This document shows, piece after piece, positions 25,654 through 34,456 of a DNA stretch of 64,000 nucleotides (its first letter is position 1; the number at the start of each line of letters is the position of its first letter). The stretch covers positions 19,717 to 83,716 of the forward strand of contig JAISAH010000015.1 in the NCBI GenBank assembly GCA_031266805.1, given 5' to 3'. The translations under genes were made by a program, and so were the position numbers. The notes beneath the pieces were generated by a model, which was given only the letters and a program-made list of their open reading frames with translations, was not told the DNA's origin and ran no database searches. Origin of the DNA: Gracilibacteraceae bacterium (lineage in GTDB: Bacteria > Bacillota > Desulfitobacteriia > Desulfitobacteriales > Syntrophobotulaceae).

Positions 25654-27282
25654 ATGGCAAGTAAAGACGGGCTCGCTCATAAATTGAACCGGCGCTCTTT
25701 CCTGAAACTGGTTGGAGGCGCGGGCGCTCTGGGAGCGACGCTGGGAATGGCCGGATGCGGTGAAACAGTTTCCTCCGACCGGGCTGCCGGGGCGGGGGGC
25801 TGGATGCCGAGTCAGTACAACGTGCCGGCCGGCTGGCCGGTGCAGGTGCGCGGCCGCGTGGCTATCGCGCCGGATAACCCGTCCATCACCCGGGATAATG
25901 AAAAATGCATACTTTGCGGACAGTGCGTTGAAGTTTGCAAGAATGTCCAAAGCGTGTTCGACAATTATGAACTGCCGTTCAAAGAGGAGATCATATGTAT
26001 CCATTGCGGGCAATGTACGCACTGGTGCCCGTCCGGGGCCATCACGGAAGTGGATGAGACGGAAAAAGTGCTCAGAGCTATAAGCGACCCGGATAAATTT
26101 GTCGTCGTCCAGATGGCGCCGTCCACCCGCGTCGGCCTTGGCGAAGAATTCGGCTTTCCCGTCGGCCTGAACGTGGAGAGACTGCAATACGCCGCTTTGT
26201 ATAAATTGGGCTTTGACGCCGTATTTGACACGAATTTTTCCGCTGACCTCACGATCATGGAGGAAGGTTCGGAGCTTGTGCGCCGCGTGCTGGGCGAGAA
26301 CGAGCATGACGGGCATGAAAACAATACGCTGCCGCAGTTCACGTCCTGCTGCCCGGGCTGGGTGAAATTTGTGGAGTATTACTATCCGGATCTGATCGAG
26401 CATCTTTCTTCGGCTAAATCTCCCCAGCAGATGACGGGACCGCTTTATAAAACTTACTATGCCGAAATCAACGGGATCGATCCGCGGAAGATTTTTTCCG
26501 TTTCGATAATGCCTTGCACGGCGAAAAAATTTGAGGCGGCGCGGCCGGAGATGAACTCGGCCAGCCGGCTAAAAGGCGACCCCGATATTTCGCCCGACGT
26601 GGACGTCGTGCTGACGGTGCGCGAACTGGCGCGCCTGATCAAAAGCCGGGGCATAAATTTCAATGAGCTGACTGAAGTCGATTGCGATAAAATCATGGGG
26701 GAATACACGGGCGCCGGCGCCATATTCGGCGCGACGGGCGGCGTGATGGAGGCGGCCGTGCGTTCCGCTTATTATTTGGTCACCGGGGAGCAACCGCCGC
26801 CCGGCTTATGGGAACTTACGGCCGTGCGCGGGCTTGACGGCGTCAAGGAAGCGGCGGTCAATATTCCCGGCGCCGGGGAAATAAGAGTCTGCGTCGTGTC
26901 CGGCTTGGCCAACGCCCGGGCGGTGATGGACAAAGTGCGGGCCGGCGACCGCTCATATGCTTTTATCGAGGTCATGGCCTGCCCGAGCGGCTGCCAGTAC
27001 GGCGGCGGCCAGCCCCGCTCTTCCTCGCCGCCCAGTGATGAAGTGCGGACCGGGCGCACGGCGGCGCTGTATCAGATCGACCGGGAAGCCAAGTTGCGCA
27101 ACAGCCACGACAACCCGGCCATCATCGCCCTGTACGATAATTATCTGGAGAGACCGGGCAGTGAGCTGGCGGAGTTTTTGCTGCATACGTCGTATACTTC
27201 CCGGGCGGATAAATTGACTGCGAAAAGAATACAGGAACCTACTTTGATTGTGCAAAGAACACAGGAACCTACTTTGATTTAA
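25654..27282 (+). CDS. Tat-exported [FeFe] hydrogenase catalytic subunit
   Basis: 542-residue iron-only hydrogenase. A twin-arginine signal (NRRSFLKLVGG, R13-R14) predicts export, so it faces outside. Two ferredoxin motifs follow (CILCGQCVEVCKN and CIHCGQCTHWCP). The H-cluster signatures are complete: TSCCPGW (C232, C233), MPCTAKKFE (C288) and MACPSGCQYGGGQ (C443, C447). The small-subunit-like segment is fused at the C-terminus (SHDNPAIIALYDNYLE, LLHTSY). ATG 25654 lies behind TGGAGGT. The last 20 residues contain a duplicated QEPTLI peptide from a 30-base DNA repeat. With the next two genes it likely oxidises hydrogen and feeds quinones, for instance for organohalide respiration. Confidence 0.95.
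   Translation: MASKDGLAHKLNRRSFLKLVGGAGALGATLGMAGCGETVSSDRAAGAGGWMPSQYNVPAGWPVQVRGRVAIAPDNPSITRDNEKCILCGQCVEVCKNVQSVFDNYELPFKEEIICIHCGQCTHWCPSGAITEVDETEKVLRAISDPDKFVVVQMAPSTRVGLGEEFGFPVGLNVERLQYAALYKLGFDAVFDTNFSADLTIMEEGSELVRRVLGENEHDGHENNTLPQFTSCCPGWVKFVEYYYPDLIEHLSSAKSPQQMTGPLYKTYYAEINGIDPRKIFSVSIMPCTAKKFEAARPEMNSASRLKGDPDISPDVDVVLTVRELARLIKSRGINFNELTEVDCDKIMGEYTGAGAIFGATGGVMEAAVRSAYYLVTGEQPPPGLWELTAVRGLDGVKEAAVNIPGAGEIRVCVVSGLANARAVMDKVRAGDRSYAFIEVMACPSGCQYGGGQPRSSSPPSDEVRTGRTAALYQIDREAKLRNSHDNPAIIALYDNYLERPGSELAEFLLHTSYTSRADKLTAKRIQEPTLIVQRTQEPTLI
27223..27279 (+). repeat. 30-base tandem repeat at the 3' end of the hydrogenase gene
   Basis: Two 27-base copies (27223-27249 and 27253-27279) with a period of 30 bases differ at only two positions (AAAAGAAT versus CAAAGAAC in the first eight). 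They encode RIQEPTLI and RTQEPTLI, immediately before the stop codon. Confidence 0.9.
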
Positions 27283-27296
27283 GGAGGCGCCAAAAT

Positions 27297-28097
27297 ATGG
27301 CAAATGAACTGACCGCGGGCAAAACATTCGGCGCGCTCGTGGATATACCGCGCTGTATCGGCTGCGAAAGCTGCAGCGTAGCCTGTAAGTTGTACAACGG
27401 TCTCGACTGGGAGGCCGAACGCAAACAGCTGACGCCGGCAGACAGGGCGGCTGAGGCGAATAAGGGCCTCTGGCCGGAAGACTGGACGTCCATCACGCAA
27501 TATAACCCGGAAAAAGACGGGGAGCGCACCCTCCGGTTTGTCAAAAACCAATGTTTTCATTGCGACGACCCGGCCTGCGTCTCAGCCTGTTTTTCCAAGG
27601 CTTTCCAAAAAATGCCGGAAGGGCCCGTGATTTACGATCAGAGCCTTTGCGTCGGCTGCCGTTATTGTATGCTGGCCTGTCCGTTTGACATCATCAAATA
27701 TGAATGGGGCAAAGCTATCCCCGGCTGCCGCAAATGTCAGATGTGCGCGCCCCGTGTCGCTCAGGGCGAAGCGCCGGCCTGCGTTTCCGTCTGTCCGACA
27801 GGCGCTCTGTTTTACGGGGAGAAAGATCAGGTGCTTGAGGAGGCGAAAAGACGGATCGCCGAGAACGGGTATATCGACCATGTGTTCGGCGAACGGGAAG
27901 CCGGCGGTACAAGCTGGTTTTATATATCCGACGTTCCGTTTGCGGCGATGCGTTTCCGCACGGACGTGACGACGAGAGCACTGCCTTCTTACACGAAATC
28001 GTATATGGCCGCGACTCCCGTCGTGGGGATCGGTTGGGCCGCCGTGCTGGCCGGCCTTTATATTTACAATAATAAAGGGAAAGACCATCTTGATTAA
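27297..28097 (+). CDS. HybA-like four-cluster ferredoxin subunit with C-terminal membrane anchor
   Basis: 266-residue electron-transfer subunit of the DmsB/HybA family. Four 4Fe-4S motifs are visible: CIGCESCSVACK (about 19-30), CFHCDDPACVSACF, CVGCRYCMLACPFD and CRKCQMC with a later CVSVCPTGAL. A hydrophobic helix near the C-terminus (TPVVGIGWAAVLAGLYIY) would tether it, as in HybA. There is no signal peptide of its own, so it would be carried out with the Tat-bearing hydrogenase subunit, or else face the cytoplasm. It starts at ATG 27297 with AAGGAGG, 14 bases after the hydrogenase gene, and passes electrons to the HybB-like protein that follows. Confidence 0.9.
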   Translation: MANELTAGKTFGALVDIPRCIGCESCSVACKLYNGLDWEAERKQLTPADRAAEANKGLWPEDWTSITQYNPEKDGERTLRFVKNQCFHCDDPACVSACFSKAFQKMPEGPVIYDQSLCVGCRYCMLACPFDIIKYEWGKAIPGCRKCQMCAPRVAQGEAPACVSVCPTGALFYGEKDQVLEEAKRRIAENGYIDHVFGEREAGGTSWFYISDVPFAAMRFRTDVTTRALPSYTKSYMAATPVVGIGWAAVLAGLYIYNNKGKDHLD

Positions 28098-28122
28098 ACA
28101 GTAAAAAGGAGGGATGTTTTTT

Positions 28123-29295
28123 ATGGAGACCGTTCGCAAAAGATGGACTTTCAAAATGACGCCGGTACGCGGGATATTCATCCTCGTCGCCCTGTGCGCT
28201 CTTGCCATCATAGTTGTACGCCTCATACTCGGATTGGGCGCGACTACGAACCTGAATGACCAATGGCCGTGGGGCTTCTGGATCTCGTTCGACGTGCTGA
28301 TCGGCGTGGCCCTGGCCGGCGGCGGCTACGGGGTGGCGCTCATTGTTTATGTATTGCGCCGCGACAAGTTTTACCCGATCGCGCGCAGCGCCATGCTCAC
28401 CTCGCTGCTGGGCTACGTCATCGTCGTCCTGGGCCTCCTGATAGAAGTGGGACAGTGGTTCAATTTTTATGAGCCGTTTATTTCCTGGGGGCATCACAGC
28501 GTGCTTTTCGAGGTTTTTTGGTGCATATCCATGTACACGCTGATCCAAGTGCTGGAATTCGGCGAGATCGCGACGGAAAAAGTTTTCAAAGGCGCGCATA
28601 AACTGCTCAAGCGGATAATGCCGGTGTTGCTCGTCGTCGGCATCACCTTGCCGACCTTGCACCAGTCGTCGCTGGGCGGGCTGTACTACGAGATGATCGG
28701 CAAACTGGATCCGCTCTGGTGGTCGCCCTTGCTGCCGCCGTTCTTTCTCGTCTCGTCTTTCTTTGTCGGGCCGGCGATGATCGTGCTGGAAACGGCGCTG
28801 GCGCAAAAAGCGACGAATCATGTGGTCCCCGTCCCCATACTCAAAGGTCTCGTCAAAATTTCCGCCGTCGCGATGCTGATATATTTCATCGCCAAGATCG
28901 GCGATCTGTTCGTGGCGGGAGAGATCGGCAATGCTTTTGCCGGCACGTTCGCCAGCAATATGTTTTTGCTGGAGCTCGGCATAGGCTGCGCCGTGCCGCT
29001 CCTGCTGTTTTTCGCCGGCGCCTGCGCCAAACGCGGCGGGCTGATATTATACGGACTCTGCGCGGTGGCCGGCGTGGTCATGAACCGCTTCAACGTGGTG
29101 CTGACCGGCATGGGCGAATATCTGAACCGGGCGGGCGGGCAGTATTTCCCCTCCTGGATGGAATTCGTCGTCAGCGCCGGGCTCGTCAGCATCGCCTGTC
29201 TGATCTACCTTTTTGCGGTGGAAAATTTCAATATCACCGGCGGCCCTAAACATGAAGAAAACGCGCCGCAGAGTGGGAAATTCGCAGCGGAATGA
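28123..29295 (+). CDS. HybB/NrfD-like integral membrane quinone-reactive subunit
   Basis: 390-residue membrane protein of the NrfD/HybB family with about nine or ten helices. The N-terminal motif WPWGFWISFDVLIGVALAGGGY is typical of HybB, where it lines the quinone pocket; no heme-binding pattern is needed in this family. It should connect the iron-sulfur subunit with menaquinone. I chose ATG 28123 (METVRKRW), 9 bases after GGAGGG; the ATG at 28114 abuts the ribosome binding site. Its TGA overlaps the start of an ABC transporter ATPase gene by four bases (ATGA), an unexpected coupling. Confidence 0.9.
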   Translation: METVRKRWTFKMTPVRGIFILVALCALAIIVVRLILGLGATTNLNDQWPWGFWISFDVLIGVALAGGGYGVALIVYVLRRDKFYPIARSAMLTSLLGYVIVVLGLLIEVGQWFNFYEPFISWGHHSVLFEVFWCISMYTLIQVLEFGEIATEKVFKGAHKLLKRIMPVLLVVGITLPTLHQSSLGGLYYEMIGKLDPLWWSPLLPPFFLVSSFFVGPAMIVLETALAQKATNHVVPVPILKGLVKISAVAMLIYFIAKIGDLFVAGEIGNAFAGTFASNMFLLELGIGCAVPLLLFFAGACAKRGGLILYGLCAVAGVVMNRFNVVLTGMGEYLNRAGGQYFPSWMEFVVSAGLVSIACLIYLFAVENFNITGGPKHEENAPQSGKFAAE

Positions 29296-30053
29296 TACTG
29301 CAAGCGGAAAATCTGGAAAAACACTACGGCGGCAAGAACAATCTGACCAAAGCCTTGAACGGCGTCAGTTTTCGTGTGGCGGCCGGCGAATTTCTCGGGG
29401 TGATGGGCGCTTCCGGCAGCGGAAAAACGACGCTGCTCAATTGCGTATCCACCATTGATTCCGTCACGTCCGGGCGGATCTTGATCGGCGGCCGTGACGT
29501 CACGGCGATGAGCGGTAAGACCCTGGCGCGTTTCCGCCGGGAAACGCTGGGGTTCATTTTCCAGGATTTTAATCTGCTCGACACGCTGACCGGTTTTGAA
29601 AATATAGCGCTGGCTCTGACGATTCTGCGGCGGCCGGCTCAAGCCATCAAGGGGCAGGTTCGGGATGTGGCCGCTGTTTTAGGCATTACGGACGTACTGC
29701 CCAAGTTTCCATACCAGATGTCCGGCGGGCAAAGGCAGCGGGTGGCCGCCGCCAGAGCCATCGTGACCAAACCGGCGCTGGTTTTGGCGGACGAACCAAC
29801 GGGCGCCTTGGATTCCCAAGCGGCGCGGGCGCTGCTGGAGAGTTTTCAGGAGTTGGTGCGGACGCGCGGCGCCACCATTCTGATGGTGACGCACGACGCC
29901 TTTTCTGCCAGTTATTGCCATCGAATCCTCTTTATCCGGGACGGTCGCGTCTTTCGGGAACTGGCGCGCGGAAACGAGAGCCGCAAGGTTTTTTTTGACC
30001 AAATCATCGAAGTGGTGAGTTTGCTGGGAGGAGACGGACATGACCTCCGCTGA
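29292..30053 (+). CDS. BceA-type ABC transporter ATP-binding protein
   Basis: 253-residue ATPase of the MacB/BceA class. It has Walker A GASGSGKTT (about 38-46), Q-loop FQDFNLLDTLTGFENI, signature MSGGQRQRVAAARAI and Walker B ALVLADEPTGALDSQ with the class-specific GALDS. It partners the ten-helix permease encoded next. Such systems usually detect or expel peptide antibiotics, or act on lipid-linked substrates, often beside a two-component system, but no sensor kinase is adjacent. Translation is coupled to the HybB-like gene upstream, so it probably shares the hydrogenase transcript. Confidence 0.9.
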   Translation: MILQAENLEKHYGGKNNLTKALNGVSFRVAAGEFLGVMGASGSGKTTLLNCVSTIDSVTSGRILIGGRDVTAMSGKTLARFRRETLGFIFQDFNLLDTLTGFENIALALTILRRPAQAIKGQVRDVAAVLGITDVLPKFPYQMSGGQRQRVAAARAIVTKPALVLADEPTGALDSQAARALLESFQELVRTRGATILMVTHDAFSASYCHRILFIRDGRVFRELARGNESRKVFFDQIIEVVSLLGGDGHDLR

Positions 30054-32046
30054 TCTGGCGCTGCGCAACGTCCGCAAAAGCGCGCGTGATTATGCCGTTT
30101 ATTTTATGACGCTGACTTTCGGCATCTGTATCTTCTATGTTTTTAATTCGCTCGGCAGTCAGCAGGCCGTCATGGACCTTAGTTCCGCCCAAAGCATGAC
30201 CATGCGGATGCTGAACAGCGTGGTCGGCAGTTTTTCCTTGTTTATCTCCGTCGTCCTCTGTTTCCTCATTATCTACGCCAACGGATTTCTCATCAAAAGG
30301 CGCAAAAAAGAGTTCGGCGTTTACCTGACGCTGGGGATGGAGCGGGAGCGGGTCTCCCGTATCCTGATCTGGGAAACGGTATTCATGAGCCTGGCCTCTC
30401 TTGTCGCGGGCCTGCTGCTGGGGATCGCGCTGGCGCAGGGGATGGCCTTTGTGACCGCTTCGCTTCTGGGCGTGAAGATCAGCGGGTTTCACTTTATATT
30501 TTCCGCCGCCGCCATCGGCAAGACCGTCGTCTATTTTGGCCTGGCCTTTGTCCTGAATTTGTTTTTCAACGTGCGGCAGATCGGCAAACAGCAATTGATC
30601 GATCTGATTTACGCCGGGCGGCAAAACGAAACCAGCCGCGCTCCCCGGCCGCTGCTCGCCGTCTTGTTTTTTCTGCTGGCTCTCATCCTTCTGGGGATCA
30701 CTTATGTCATGGCGGCCGCCAGACTGTTTGACAGCGCCTTGCTGCTGAATTTCATGCTGCTGGTCGGCGCCGCGGGCACTTTTTTATTTTTTTTCTCGCT
30801 CTCCGGTTTCTTGCTCGCGGCGGTCCAGCGGAGCAAACCGTATCTGCGCGGCCTGAACATGTTTGTTTTGCGCCAGTTGAGCAGCAAGATCAATACGACT
30901 TTCGTCTCCATGACCATAGTTTGCCTGATGCTCTTTGTCTCCATCTGCGCTCTTTCCTCCGGTCTCGGCATGGCGCGGGGCATCGCCGCCGAATTGCGCG
31001 GCAGCGCGCCTTATGACGCCACGCTGATCCTGCGGGCTGAGACCGAAGATGGGAATGAGCGCCCGGTTTTCGCGCCCGGCGCGCTTGATCCGGCGCTGAC
31101 GAGAAGCGGGGGAGCGGACTTGACGGCTTTTGCCGCGGCCAGCCGGACGGCGGTTTTTTACGACGCCTCTGATACCGGCGTGGTTATTGAGGGGCCGGGC
31201 GGCGAAAAACCCGCGTTATATCTGCTCGGTCTCACGGATTATAACGCCGCGCTGGCCATGCAGGGCGCCGCCCCTCTCGTCCTCGGCCCGGATGAATACG
31301 GCGTCAATTTCGGCTCCGGCAGCGCCGGCTGGGACAGGGCGCTGACTAAATATTGCGCGGGCGGCGGTTCTTTGACGCTGGGCGGGCGCGATCTGCGCAC
31401 GCGGGAATCTTTGCTGCGCCGCCAGGCGCTGGAAGTGAGCACCCGCCGCAATCCCGATCTGGTCCTGGTCGTACCGGACGAATTACTGGCGGGACGGCAG
31501 GCGAAGAAAGAAATACTGTTCATCAACTATTCCGGGAGCAGTCTGGAATACGAGCGGCTGTGCCTGGCCGCTCTCAGCGAGATAAAAACAGCGAGCGCGG
31601 ACGGCGTGGAACTCAGCGGCCTGATCGAAACGAAGATCCAGGTAAATGATTACCTCGGCAACACTACCGTCACGATCGCCTATCTGGCTATATACGTGGG
31701 CGTGGTATTTTTGGTCGCCTCAGCCACGGTCCTCGCCATAGGCCAGCTGTCGGAGGCGAGTGACAACACCCATCGTTACCGCTTGCTCAACAAAATAGGG
31801 GCTGACGAGCGGATGTTAAGCCGCGCCTTGTTCACCCAGAACCTCATCTGTTTCGGCGCTCCGCTTCTGCTTGCCCTCGCGCACTCCGCGGTCGGGATCG
31901 CCGTCGCCGGACAAATAACGCGAAAAATAGCCGGAATCGATATTTCCGGGACCAGCGCCGCCGCCGCTTTGGTCATGACGCTGATTTACGGCGGGTATTT
32001 TCTCGCGACGTATTGGAGCAGCCGGAATATGGTCGTCAGAGGTTAG
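30040..32046 (+). CDS. BceB-type ABC transporter permease (FtsX-like)
   Basis: 668-residue permease. Two FtsX domains flank a large extracellular region: four helices in roughly the first 280 residues (YAVYFMTLTFGICIFYVF; ANGFLIKRRKKEFGVYLTLGMERERVSRI), a further pair near 290-330, an outward domain of about 200 residues, and three helices at the end. KEFGVYLTLGM is a signature of the BceB class. ATG 30040 overlaps the ATPase gene by 14 bases and has a GGAGGAGAC site. The outward domain, which determines ligand specificity, matches nothing I recognise. The gene ends 13 bases before the convergent cysteine desulfurase gene. Confidence 0.87.
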   Translation: MTSADLALRNVRKSARDYAVYFMTLTFGICIFYVFNSLGSQQAVMDLSSAQSMTMRMLNSVVGSFSLFISVVLCFLIIYANGFLIKRRKKEFGVYLTLGMERERVSRILIWETVFMSLASLVAGLLLGIALAQGMAFVTASLLGVKISGFHFIFSAAAIGKTVVYFGLAFVLNLFFNVRQIGKQQLIDLIYAGRQNETSRAPRPLLAVLFFLLALILLGITYVMAAARLFDSALLLNFMLLVGAAGTFLFFFSLSGFLLAAVQRSKPYLRGLNMFVLRQLSSKINTTFVSMTIVCLMLFVSICALSSGLGMARGIAAELRGSAPYDATLILRAETEDGNERPVFAPGALDPALTRSGGADLTAFAAASRTAVFYDASDTGVVIEGPGGEKPALYLLGLTDYNAALAMQGAAPLVLGPDEYGVNFGSGSAGWDRALTKYCAGGGSLTLGGRDLRTRESLLRRQALEVSTRRNPDLVLVVPDELLAGRQAKKEILFINYSGSSLEYERLCLAALSEIKTASADGVELSGLIETKIQVNDYLGNTTVTIAYLAIYVGVVFLVASATVLAIGQLSEASDNTHRYRLLNKIGADERMLSRALFTQNLICFGAPLLLALAHSAVGIAVAGQITRKIAGIDISGTSAAAALVMTLIYGGYFLATYWSSRNMVVRG

Positions 32047-32059
32047 TGGGGTAGGGGGG

Positions 32060-33199
32060 TCAGGAGTGTTTCGCCAGTTCCACCACCGCCTCCAGACAGC
32101 GGTCGATTTCCGCCGCCGTCGTAAAACAGCCGGGGCTGACTCGCACCGTGCCGCCAGCCTCCAGCGTGCCGAGCGCGGCGTGAGCGCCGGGGGCGCAGTG
32201 CAAGCCGGCCCGCACGGCTATGTCAAAACTGTCGTCCAGAATGAAAGCCGCTTCCGCCGGGTCATAACCGGCCAAAGTGAAAGAAACCACGCCGGCGCGC
32301 GAGGGGCCCGGCGGCGGGCCGTAAAGCCTGACGCCCGGAATATCGGCCAAACCGTGTAAAAGGCGGTTCGCCCATTCCGCTTCCCGCGCCTGGATACGCG
32401 CGACCCCTGTTTCCATGATATAGCGGATGCCGGCGGTCAGGCCGGCCAATCCCGCCGTATTGGCCGTACCGCTTTCATAGCGGTCGGGCAGTCGCCGCGG
32501 CTGTTGGGCCGACTCAGAAAAACTGCCCGTTCCTCCTTGTTTCAGCGGCCGGAGCCGCGCGGCGGCGCCCACGTATAAACCGCCCGTGCCCTGCGGTCCC
32601 AGCAGTCCTTTATGTCCGGGAAAGGCCAAGAGGTCTATGTTCATGGCCTCGACGTCTATAGGCGCGAGGCCGGCGGACTGAGCCGCGTCCACCAGAAACA
32701 GGGTCCCGCAGGCGCGGCACAGCGCTCCGATCTCGCGCACGGGGTTCTCCGTCCCCGTCACATTGGAAATATGCGTCATGACCACCAAGGCGGTATTCGG
32801 CCGCCAGAGCGAGGCCAGACCGTCTAAGTCAACTCCGCGTTCTGGGTCGCCCGGCGCCCGGCCCACCTCGACTCCGGTCAGGGCGGCCAAAGGACGGGCG
32901 ACAGAGTTGTGGGTCAGCGCGTCGGTGATAACATGCGCCCCCGGCGCGAGCAGCCCGTGCAAGGCGAGATTTAAGGCTTCCGTCGCGTTAGCGGTAAAAA
33001 CGACCCGCTCCGGCGCGCTCACGCCAAACAGGCGCGCCGCCCATAAGCGCGCTTCCTCGACTACGCGGCCGGCGGCCAGCGACAGCTTATGGCCGGAGCG
33101 GCCGGGATTGCCGCTTTGCTCGCGCAAAGCTTTGTCCGCCGCCGCGTAAACAGTTTCGGGCTTGGGCCAGGAGGTCGCCGCGTTGTCCAGGTAAATCAC
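32060..33199 (-). CDS. Cysteine desulfurase-like class V aminotransferase
   Basis: 379-residue PLP enzyme of the NifS/SufS-like group often annotated as cysteine desulfurase family protein. The N-terminus MIYLDNAATSWPKPETVY is typical; the PLP lysine is in FPGHKGLLGPQGTGGLYV; the C-terminal active-site Cys is in RAGLHCAPGAHAALGT. It would release sulfur from cysteine for iron-sulfur or thio-cofactor synthesis, in demand given the many Fe-S proteins nearby. No iscU, sufU or thiI is adjacent, and the SelA/SelD context sometimes linked to this subgroup is not seen. Confidence 0.88.
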   Translation of the reverse strand: MIYLDNAATSWPKPETVYAAADKALREQSGNPGRSGHKLSLAAGRVVEEARLWAARLFGVSAPERVVFTANATEALNLALHGLLAPGAHVITDALTHNSVARPLAALTGVEVGRAPGDPERGVDLDGLASLWRPNTALVVMTHISNVTGTENPVREIGALCRACGTLFLVDAAQSAGLAPIDVEAMNIDLLAFPGHKGLLGPQGTGGLYVGAAARLRPLKQGGTGSFSESAQQPRRLPDRYESGTANTAGLAGLTAGIRYIMETGVARIQAREAEWANRLLHGLADIPGVRLYGPPPGPSRAGVVSFTLAGYDPAEAAFILDDSFDIAVRAGLHCAPGAHAALGTLEAGGTVRVSPGCFTTAAEIDRCLEAVVELAKHS

Positions 33200-33204
33200 A
33201 GTTT

Positions 33205-33606
33205 TTATTTTCCTTCCGCCTGTTCCGTCACGCCTTTTCTGGCCAGCGCCGCCGCTAATATGGATTTTTTGACGGCCTCCCTCAATTCATAACATAATCG
33301 CTGGGAGTCGTCGTCGGCGCCCGATTCTTTGATCATTTCCAGAGCTATTTTTCTGGATTCGTTGGAATCGTAATTATTTGTCAAATATTCCCACACCTCG
33401 GCCCCGGTCATACATCTCAGCTTTATGCGGAAACTGCTCTTGGTATCAAAATAATTTATCTGAAATTTCTGACCTTCGGCCGTTAATCCTTCAACTTTTC
33501 CGGTTTTATAGTCCACTTTATTTATAGTCGCCTCGGTTCCCGCCGTTATTTCATACATGTCATTTATAAAAACGATATTTGTACCGATTTCGATTTGACT
33601 GAGCAT
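33205..33606 (-). CDS. Hypothetical protein
   Basis: 133-residue protein with no family I recognise. It begins MLSQIEIGTNIVFINDMYEITAGTEATI and has a beta-rich first half (about 1-65) reminiscent of small SH3-like or translation-associated barrels, then a helical, Lys/Glu/Ala-rich second half. I prefer ATG 33606, which has AAGG about 10 bases upstream, over 33645, which has none. It lies 5 bases after the next gene in the same direction (cysteine desulfurase start at 33199), so the two may be coexpressed. A perfect 18-base palindrome (33645-33662) lies just upstream and may be part of its promoter or an operator. Confidence 0.55.
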   Translation of the reverse strand: MLSQIEIGTNIVFINDMYEITAGTEATINKVDYKTGKVEGLTAEGQKFQINYFDTKSSFRIKLRCMTGAEVWEYLTNNYDSNESRKIALEMIKESGADDDSQRLCYELREAVKKSILAAALARKGVTEQAEGK

Positions 33607-33706
33607 ATCAGGCAGCCTTCTTTCCCGCCGGGAATTCGCGGTCAAATTTATATATATAAATTATAACATGACCTTGGATTAGCGCAAGACCTATTACTGT
33701 CAGATG

Positions 33707-34216
33707 TCAGTGCCCGCGCAGGCGGTCCAGTATCACGGACGCGGCTGAACGAACTGACAGGTGGTTATACTGACCAGGGCCCAGAAGCGGTGGCAAAATG
33801 AAATCCGCTTCCTCCGCCGTTTGCCGCGGCAGGCCCCATCCCGTGCCAAAAAGCAGGAGATAAGCGTCGTCTGTTTCCGACTCCAGACGAGAGCGCAGAT
33901 CGGCATAAGACGTCAGAGCCGCGCTTCCCTCCGTCCGGGCGGCGGTGGCGACGGTGTAAACGCGCCTTCCTTTTTCCAAAATATGGATATCGCTCAACGC
34001 CTGTTCGACGGTATCCGCGAGCCGCACGCGGGTCAGAGCCTCAAATCTGTGCGGGTTGTATGCCGCCCCCGCGCCCTCCAGCCAAAAACTCATGACCCGC
34101 CGCACTATGTCCTGCTGGGCCGGCGCCGGGTGGATGATGAAATAACGTTCCACGCCGTAGGTGGCGGAAGCGCGGGCGATATCGTGAATGTCAAGATTTG
34201 TAACCGAAGTGGCCAC
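33707..34216 (-). CDS. SPOUT-type RNA methyltransferase (Methyltrn_RNA_4 family)
   Basis: Putative SAM-dependent RNA methyltransferase. The conserved sequence VATSVTNLDIHDIARASATYGVERYFI and the knot motifs LLLFGTGWGLP and LPPLLGPGQYNHLSVRSAASVILDRL identify the family; its RNA target is not known to me. The only standard start is GTG 34216, but the reading frame continues upstream and encodes LYLALIHAPVYNKNREL, which is clearly the conserved N-terminus (to about 34267). No ATG, GTG or TTG precedes that segment before an in-frame TGA at 34285-34283, so the true start is either non-canonical (CTG 34261 is available) or the frame is disrupted. Confidence 0.75.
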   Translation of the reverse strand: MATSVTNLDIHDIARASATYGVERYFIIHPAPAQQDIVRRVMSFWLEGAGAAYNPHRFEALTRVRLADTVEQALSDIHILEKGRRVYTVATAARTEGSAALTSYADLRSRLESETDDAYLLLFGTGWGLPRQTAEEADFILPPLLGPGQYNHLSVRSAASVILDRLRGH

Positions 34217-34341
34217 CAGTTCCCGGTTTTTGTTATAAACCGGCGCGTGTATCAGCGCCAGGTAAAGATTAGCCGTTTCCGCTCACAGCCTTTCGCTTTC
34301 GGAACGCCGTTTCCGCGGCGCTTGGGGCGTATGACGCCATA

Positions 34342-34347
34342 ATTATA
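34342..34347 (-). promoter_or_regulatory. -10 element for the RNA methyltransferase gene
   Basis: TATAAT on the minus strand (34347-34342) predicts a start near 34335. An ATG two bases downstream of this hexamer therefore cannot be the translation start, leaving a leader of about 70 bases before the conserved coding region. The -35 is weak. Confidence 0.45.
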
Positions 34348-34398
34348 GCATAGATCGGGCGTCCCGCGCTATATCGAAATTTCAGCCCCGGGTCATTA

Positions 34399-34427
34399 TT
34401 GACTTTCAACTTCCGCTATCGTATACT
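34399..34427 (+). promoter_or_regulatory. Sigma-A promoter of tRNA-Ser
   Basis: TTGACT (34399-34404), a 17-base spacer and TATACT (34422-34427) give a strong promoter with a start near 34434, about 23 bases before the tRNA. Confidence 0.75.
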
Positions 34428-34456
34428 AAAAGCGATTACCGAATAGGACATCTTTT

